The notes under the pieces are model-generated. The model worked only from the letters and a program-made list of their open reading frames with translations, did no database searches and was not told where the DNA came from. The position numbers were made by a program, and so were the translations under genes. Positions 58,449 to 64,000 of a stretch of 64,000 nucleotides of DNA are shown piece by piece. Positions within the stretch are counted from its first letter, which is position 1. Each line of letters opens with the position of its first letter. Origin of the DNA: Gordionus sp. m RMFG-2023. Its lineage: Eukaryota > Nematomorpha > Gordioida > Chordodea > Parachordodidae. Location of the stretch: positions 30,047,561-30,111,560 of the forward strand of contig NC_088775.1 of the NCBI RefSeq assembly GCF_954871325.1. The letters run 5' to 3'.

Positions 58449-59760
58449 AGCTCCGTAAAGTTGGTCGAACATTTGGAAGCACTAACGATGAATCATATGT
58501 CATTTTTTAATGCTTCGTTAGTGCTTATTAGTGTAGCCGAATTTAAGGGAAAAAAGTTATTAGTAAAAATAAAAATTTGTGCCAACTTCAAGCTAAAAGT
58601 TAGCACTAACGATGAAACTTATATCATTCTTTAGTGCTTAGTTAGTAGAGGTTAGTGCTTCAATCACTTTTGTAGCCGAATTTAAGAATAAAAAGTTATT
58701 GGCGAAAAAAACAAAAATAAACAAATAATGGCGACGTGCCAAAACAAAAACTATAGTAGTACTAAACATCCGGTTTTGCCACTATTTAATACTCAATTAG
58801 TAAATTTGAATTCCATAATAAATTTTATTAACTGTCTTTATAAAAAATTGTAATACACTAAAAACTATGAAAATATATAAAATTATAAAATATATAATAA
58901 AACCTAATTAAAAAAATTATAATATATAAATTTATAATTATATAATTAAAAATAAAATTCTATAATTGAGTCCCCAAAAAGGAACCATAATTGTGTCTAA
59001 AAATTTCCATTTGAATTTTTTGTCGAATAAAAAGTAATTCTCTGGGTTCATTTGTGAAAAGTCGTATTTTATTACCCAGATTTTTTAAAAGCATAAATGT
59101 TGAAGGCAAAAAATGCCCGGTAGAAGTCACTACTGGAGTGAATATGAAGTTTTAATAATTTTTGTATTTGTTTGAATATTTAATTTCTGCCTGTGTTATT
59201 AAATTGAAATTTTTGTTTGAAGGGAATGATGAGACACACGTGTAGTCCCATATGAGTGATTTGCCGAGGGCCCAAGATATGGTTGTCATACCATCATGTC
59301 TTAAACCATCTACTTGAGATAAATTTGATGGTTCAAGATTGTTAATGTGTGCAGCTGTTAGGCTTCTATTTATTATATGGTTTACAGCTGAGTGTTGATT
59401 TATTAATCACATGTGGGAAATTCTGTGGTTAATTTTTTATATTACTCAAAAATTTTTTGATTACTTGTAAATTTTTATAGTATGTAACACATTTCCATAA
59501 TGTGAAACATTCTTATATAGTTAAATAACTTTCCATAATTATTGTAAAAAACATTTTGATTTTGATATAATTTTTTAAAAAATATTTTTAATAATAAAAC
59601 TTTAATAAAGACGAACGTCAAATTTATGAATCAAATATAATTTTTTATGTTTTGGTCCAAAATTTTCTAAGGCGTCTAGAAAGGTGTCAGAAAATTTGAA
59701 GGATTAATATGGCAGTAATTTATCGAATCAGGGTAACTCTCAGAATTCCTGCATAAGTAT

Positions 59761-60120
59761 TAGTGATCTGCATCGGGCCTAATTTTTCAAGCCCGGCCCG
59801 GTCCAAAATTTTTTAAAAAAATTTACCGACCCAGCCCGGTCAAGCCCGAATTTATTTAAATATAGAAAATAATTTTTAAAATTACTCAAAATAAAAGACA
59901 TATGTTATATGTTGTCTAGTTTCTATAAATAAAAATAAATATTTTTATTTTACATAAAAAATTCAATATATAATTGATAAATTTAGATATATTTAAAAAA
60001 ATTTCTAGGCCCACTACCCGGCCCTTTTTTAATAAATATTAGGCCCGAACCGGCCATAACCGGCCCGAACCCGATTTATTTTAAAAAAAATTAGGCCTGA
60101 GCACGGTTCGACGGGTACTT
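59761..60120. repeat. GGCCCG-rich hAT MITE copy
   Basis: It starts TAGTGATCTGCATCGGGCC, identical to the left end of 7586-7998, and has the same interior order (ATATGTTATATG-GTCTAGTTT block). The right end is eroded after GTTCGACGGGTAC near 60120. Confidence 0.8.
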
Positions 60121-60659
60121 CATAATATTGTGATCTTAATATAACTAAAATTTATGATAGAAATAAATATATGCGTAATTATAAAATAAAACTATGTAAA
60201 AAGAACATTTTGAATTAAGAATAAAAAATTTCTGAGAATGTTTTTAACCATATCATTCAATGACACCTCAGAATAATAGATGCTGGAGAAAAAATGTAGT
60301 TGTTACAATAAAATAATAAAAATTATATAATTATTACACAAGAATGGGGTTCAATGGACCCATTTAGGCAGTAGTGGAAATAATATTTTGTTACTTGGTT
60401 ATAGCTATTCGTGTATTTTGGGAACCTTAATATATATAAGCATCTGAAACATTATATTACTCAAATATAGCAGATGATCTTCGGAAACAATTGATAGGTT
60501 AAGTGCAAAAAGACAATATGCATTTATTTATTACTTGGGGTTTTTAATCAAATTAATTAGGGCTTGAATTTTACAAAATAAGTACTAAATAATGGTGAAA
60601 ATGAAATGTTTGCCGCTGATAGATTTTTTGTTTATTTTTTTAATAACTTTTTTATTTTA

Positions 60660-61826
60660 AATTAGGCTATTAAACTGATTGGAGCACTAACCTCTACTAA
60701 AGAAGCTCTAAAGAATTATGTAAATTTCATTGTTAGTGCTTTCATAATTTTCTGGTCAAAATTTGACCTCTAAATATTTATTTAGCGTATTACGATTTTT
60801 TCATACGACGGTGATTCAAATTAATTAAGGAATTAAAATTTACTAATTGAACTCTTAATAATAGGGAAAACCGGATGTTAACTACTGCTATAGTTTTTGT
60901 TTTGGCACGTAGCCATTATTTGTTTATTTTGCAAATAACTTTTTATTCTTAAATTCGGCTACAAATGTGATTGAACTAACCTCTACTAACGAAGCACTAC
61001 AGAATGATATAAGTTTCATCGTTAGGGCTTCCAAAAGTTCGGCCAACTTCACGCTTTAATCGTGAAGTCATAATTTTCATAGCTTATAACTTTTTTTCCA
61101 TATGACGGTTAACCAAATTAATAACGGAATTTAAATACACTAATTAAACACTTAATAATGGCGAAAATCGGATGTTTATTACTACTATAGTTTTTGTTTT
61201 GGCACGTTGCCAATATTTGTTTATTTTTGTTTATTTTGCAAATAACTTTTTATTCTTAAATTCGGCTACAAAGGTGATTTAAGCACTAACCTCTACTAAC
61301 TAAGCACTAAAGTATGATATAAGTTTCATCGTTAGTACTTCCAAAAGTTCGGCCAACTTCACGCCTAAATCGTGACGTCATAATTTTCATTTACCAAATA
61401 ACTTTTTCCCATATGGCGGTTAACCAAATTAATAACGGAATTTAAATACATTAATTAAGCACTAAATAATGGCGAAAACCGCATGTTTAGTACTACACTA
61501 GTTTTTGTTTTGGCACGTCGCCAATATTTGTTTATTTTTGTTTTTTTCGCCAATAACATTTTATTTTTAAATAAGGCTACAAAAGTGATTGAATCACTAA
61601 CCTCTACTAACTAAGCACTAAAGAATGATATAAGTTTCATCGTTTGTGCTTTCAGTCAACTTTTAAGCGTGAAGTTGGCACAAATTTTTATTTTTACTAA
61701 TAACTTTTTTTCCTTAAATTCGGCTACTATACGGATTGAAGCACTAATAAGCACTAATAAGCACTAAAAAATGACATATGATTCATCGTTAGTGCTTCCA
61801 GATGTTCGACCAACTTCAAGGGGCTA
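60660..61826 (-). repeat. Right-arm tandem units of the foldback element
   Basis: About five units of about 240 bp, with CATCGTTAGTGCTTCCA at about 61020, 61320, 61640 and 61780, and TTTTGTTTTGGCACGT at about 60895, 61195 and 61505. The units contain self-complementary GCACTAAC/GTTAGTGC words about 55 bp apart. Confidence 0.85.
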
Positions 61827-61989
61827 ACAAATTCTATATAATAATAAATAAAAAATATGAAAAATGAATCAATCCTTTTTTTTATGTTTTTTTTAAAATT
61901 AATATATCATTTTTTTAAAGATATTTAATATAGCTGGTTCCGATTATTTGGTTACTGCCACTCTCGGGGGGAAGGGGGGGGGGTATATT

Positions 61990-63060
61990 ATTTTTATTTT
62001 ATAATATTTTTTTTGTGTTATTTTTATTTAAGATATTTTTAGGCTAATTTTGCCTACAATATAAATTTTTTTGTGGTAATTCTTAATTCCGCATATTTAA
62101 GATATTTTTAGGAGAATTTTGCCTACAAATTTAATTTTATTTTTGTAAAATATAGGAATTCTTAATTCTGCTTAGATTTTTTTAGGAGAATTTTATCTAC
62201 AAATTTAATTTTTTATTTAAGATATTTTAAAATAGTTTTTCCTATAAATTTTTATTTAAGATATTTTAACAAAGTTTTTCTACAAAATTTTGTAATATGG
62301 TTAAAATATAGGAATTCTTAATTCAGCAGAGTATGGAGGAGGGAGGGGAATAGGAGAATTTTAACTACAAATTTAACTTTTTATTTAGTGAAATTAAATC
62401 TATTAATCTTAGATATAATAAGTTAGAACAAGCCAATTATTTCTATTATAGGGTCATTAATTCACTAAATTTTATTGATCCAAATGACAGATCAATCGAC
62501 ACCCAAAAAGTCGAACGGCTTTGGCGGGATCTAAAAACCAACTATAAAAGACATAGTGATAAGGATAATAATCATGAATATCTACTAAAATATAGATATT
62601 TTTTAGAAAATATAGATTGTTAAATCGTTTTGATATTTTTATTCATTTTATATATAACTGTATTAATTTCAATAATAAATTTCAATTTAATGAATAAAAT
62701 TGGGAATTTAATACTATATTTCGTGTATAAATTTTAATACTATATTTAATTGAGTCATTTATACTATATCCTTCATTATAAAGGTTAAAAAAATCACTTA
62801 AACTTCAAAGATGGGTCTATTTTATCCCTAATACAAAATTAAATAAAAATTTGTAGACTTAAATAAAAAATTAAATTTGTAGGCAAAATTCTCCTGCCCC
62901 CTCCCACCTTCATATATAAACGATACGGAATTAAGAATTCCTATTTTTTTACCCCTAATACACAATTTTGTAGTAATAACTTTTTCAAAATATCTTAAAT
63001 AAAAATTTGGAAAAAACTATTTTACTTTTTATAAATAAATTTCTTATACTTGTTTGGAAT
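61990..63060 (+). mobile_element. Merlin-type element remnant
   Basis: Mirrored arms surround a short coding remnant: GGAATTCTTAATTCAGCAGA, GAGGAGGGAGGGG and AGGAGAATTTT with CTACAAATTTAA at 62310-62390, against the inverse at 62850-62950. The left arm is extended by repeats of the same words back to about 62030. The remnant encodes the end of a Merlin/IS1016-type transposase. Outer borders and target duplication could not be fixed. Confidence 0.6.
62395..62623 (+). pseudogene. Merlin transposase, C-terminal end
   Basis: The frame reads NKLEQANYFYYRVINSLNFI, DPNDRSIDTQKVERLWRDLK, then EYLLKYRYFLENIDC and TAA at 62621-62623. The order VINxxNFIDPxxxxxTQxVExLW..LK, followed by EYLxxY, matches the end of the ISXO2-like DDE domain of Merlin, with Glu of VERLW as the third catalytic residue. 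The rest of the protein is absent. Confidence 0.75.
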
Positions 63061-63344
63061 AAATTATATTTAAAAAATTGATTTTTATATAAAAGGAATG
63101 TTACTTATAAGATACAATTTAAATTTTCGCGCCAAATTAATTTACGCGGTAAAATAGGTCAGAAAATTCACTATGTGGCTGATTAGTAGTCATATGTAAT
63201 AAAAGGTCATGCTTTTATATTAATGAATATACAAGTAATTTATTATATTTTATATAAACTAATAACATATTTGATCCAGGCTTATTTTTTTTATTAAAAT
63301 TAACCTATCTTGTAAAAATATTTTATGACTATATATAGACTAAG

Positions 63345-63475
63345 GTAGCCCGGCCGAAGCCCGGACAAAAGCGGGCCAAAGGCCCGCTAAATCTGGGGCA
63401 AAGCCCCCAGAAATTTTTTAATTCCCTACCCCCCCCTCCCTTAGGAAAATCCTGGCTACGCCTAGGTTAAAAAAT
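63345..63475. repeat. GC-rich tandem hairpins
   Basis: Three hairpins follow each other: CCCGGCCGAAGCCCGG, GCGGGCCAAAGGCCCGC and CTGGGGCAAAGCCCCCAG, each with a 3-4-base loop (GAA or AAA). A pyrimidine run and CCTGGCTACGCCTAGG come next. GC content is far above the surroundings. It might be the end structure of a transposon or of a non-coding RNA; no partner copy is in the window. Confidence 0.65.
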
Positions 63476-64000
63476 AAATGATTCTTAAGATTGGTTACCA
63501 TCCAATGGTATTATCGAACATAAATGGGTGTTTCAGTAAATCTGCTTACCCAGATTGTATTAATTAGTGGAGAAATAATTTTCAACTCTAAAAGATATAT
63601 TACCATTCTCTTTTATTTGTACGGGATTTTAACCATTTTTCATTATAAGGTAAAATTGAGTTGATTGCCTCAGATTTAGATATATATAATTTAACCTTTA
63701 GTCGTAACATGGGAATAAATAACGCCATTGGTTAGTTGGGGGGTCTAGAGACTCCCAAAGATTCTATTCTATATTTTTGACAAATATAGTTTTTTTAATT
63801 TCAATTCGAAAAAAGGGTTATGTAAAATATATAAAAAAAATTACATTTTCAGTATTTATTATTAATTTTAATTTCATTATCTTCTGTTGTACCAAGATTG
63901 CATTTATCCCAAATCACACATCTTTGACAATTATAAATGTCTTCCTACATATAACTTTTTCGGCAAAATTTAAAATCGATAAACTCAGAATGAATAAAAA
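63476..64000. other. AT-rich end of window
   Basis: No gene or repeat recognised. Confidence 0.5.

Larger units (their letters stand above)
58449..61826. mobile_element. Foldback element with AAGTTGGTCGAAC ends and amplified right arm
   Basis: The left arm (58449-58800) begins AAGTTGGTCGAACATTTGG and the right arm ends with the inverse CCAGATGTTCGACCAACTT at 61799-61817. Both hold AGCACTAACGATGAA words, TAGCCGAATTTAAG and CAAAACAAAAACTATAGTAG or its inverse. The left arm has about two units, the right arm (60660-61826) about five units of about 240 bp. The centre contains a degraded GGCCCG-rich MITE and no recognisable gene. The superfamily is unknown. Confidence 0.8.

Overview
The window is AT-rich animal DNA dominated by transposons. 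The only secure host gene is the 3' half of a spliced SLC6 (sodium- and chloride-dependent neurotransmitter/amino-acid) transporter, which shows a metazoan. The repeat content (hAT, pogo, piggyBac, Merlin, RTE-type LINE, Ty3/gypsy, tRNA-headed SINEs) would suit an arthropod such as a copepod, but I cannot fix the species from sequence alone. Everything here is read by eye; no alignment or search was run.

Layout. 1-363: right end of a hAT-like element. 537-963: a foldback repeat. 2394-5029: a pogo/Tigger transposon. 5317-9760: six SLC6 exons, with two nested non-autonomous hAT elements in the third visible intron (7239-8207, holding 7586-7998), both with exact 8-bp target-site duplications (TSDs). 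10790-11590: low-copy repeats. 11641-25204: a 13.6-kb composite hAT element with about 2-kb inverted arms built from palindrome-bearing tandem arrays. It encodes a minus-strand hAT transposase and carries, nested in its introns, a 5.5-kb DDE-type element (16681-22214) that is itself interrupted by another hAT (17582-20678). 25312-26913: a decayed piggyBac at a TTAA site. 27655-32950: two partial relatives of the giant hAT, one with a solo LTR in its array. 33000-37450: mostly anonymous, with a tRNA-like SINE and short coding-like stretches. 37455-42600: a SINE, an RTE-type LINE with an antisense LINE copy inside it, and a 0.9-kb hAT. 42965-49200: a broken Ty3/gypsy element with a MITE in its RT region and a gag-like zinc-knuckle region. 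49212-53590: tandem repeats, a captured RT scrap and an intron-bearing integrase gene. 53588-57900: a symmetric foldback array with a nested hAT (56238-57764). 58449-61826: another foldback element. 62000-63060: a Merlin remnant. 63345-63475: GC-rich tandem hairpins.

The strongest unusual system is the set of foldback hAT-type elements whose arms consist of units of about 110-120 bp, each centred on a TGACAATTGTCA-like palindrome. They occur in at least four places, and one copy still has end motifs, a near-perfect TSD and a transposase gene. Several transposase genes here have introns of only 41-51 bp, against host SLC6 introns of 98 bp to 2 kb.
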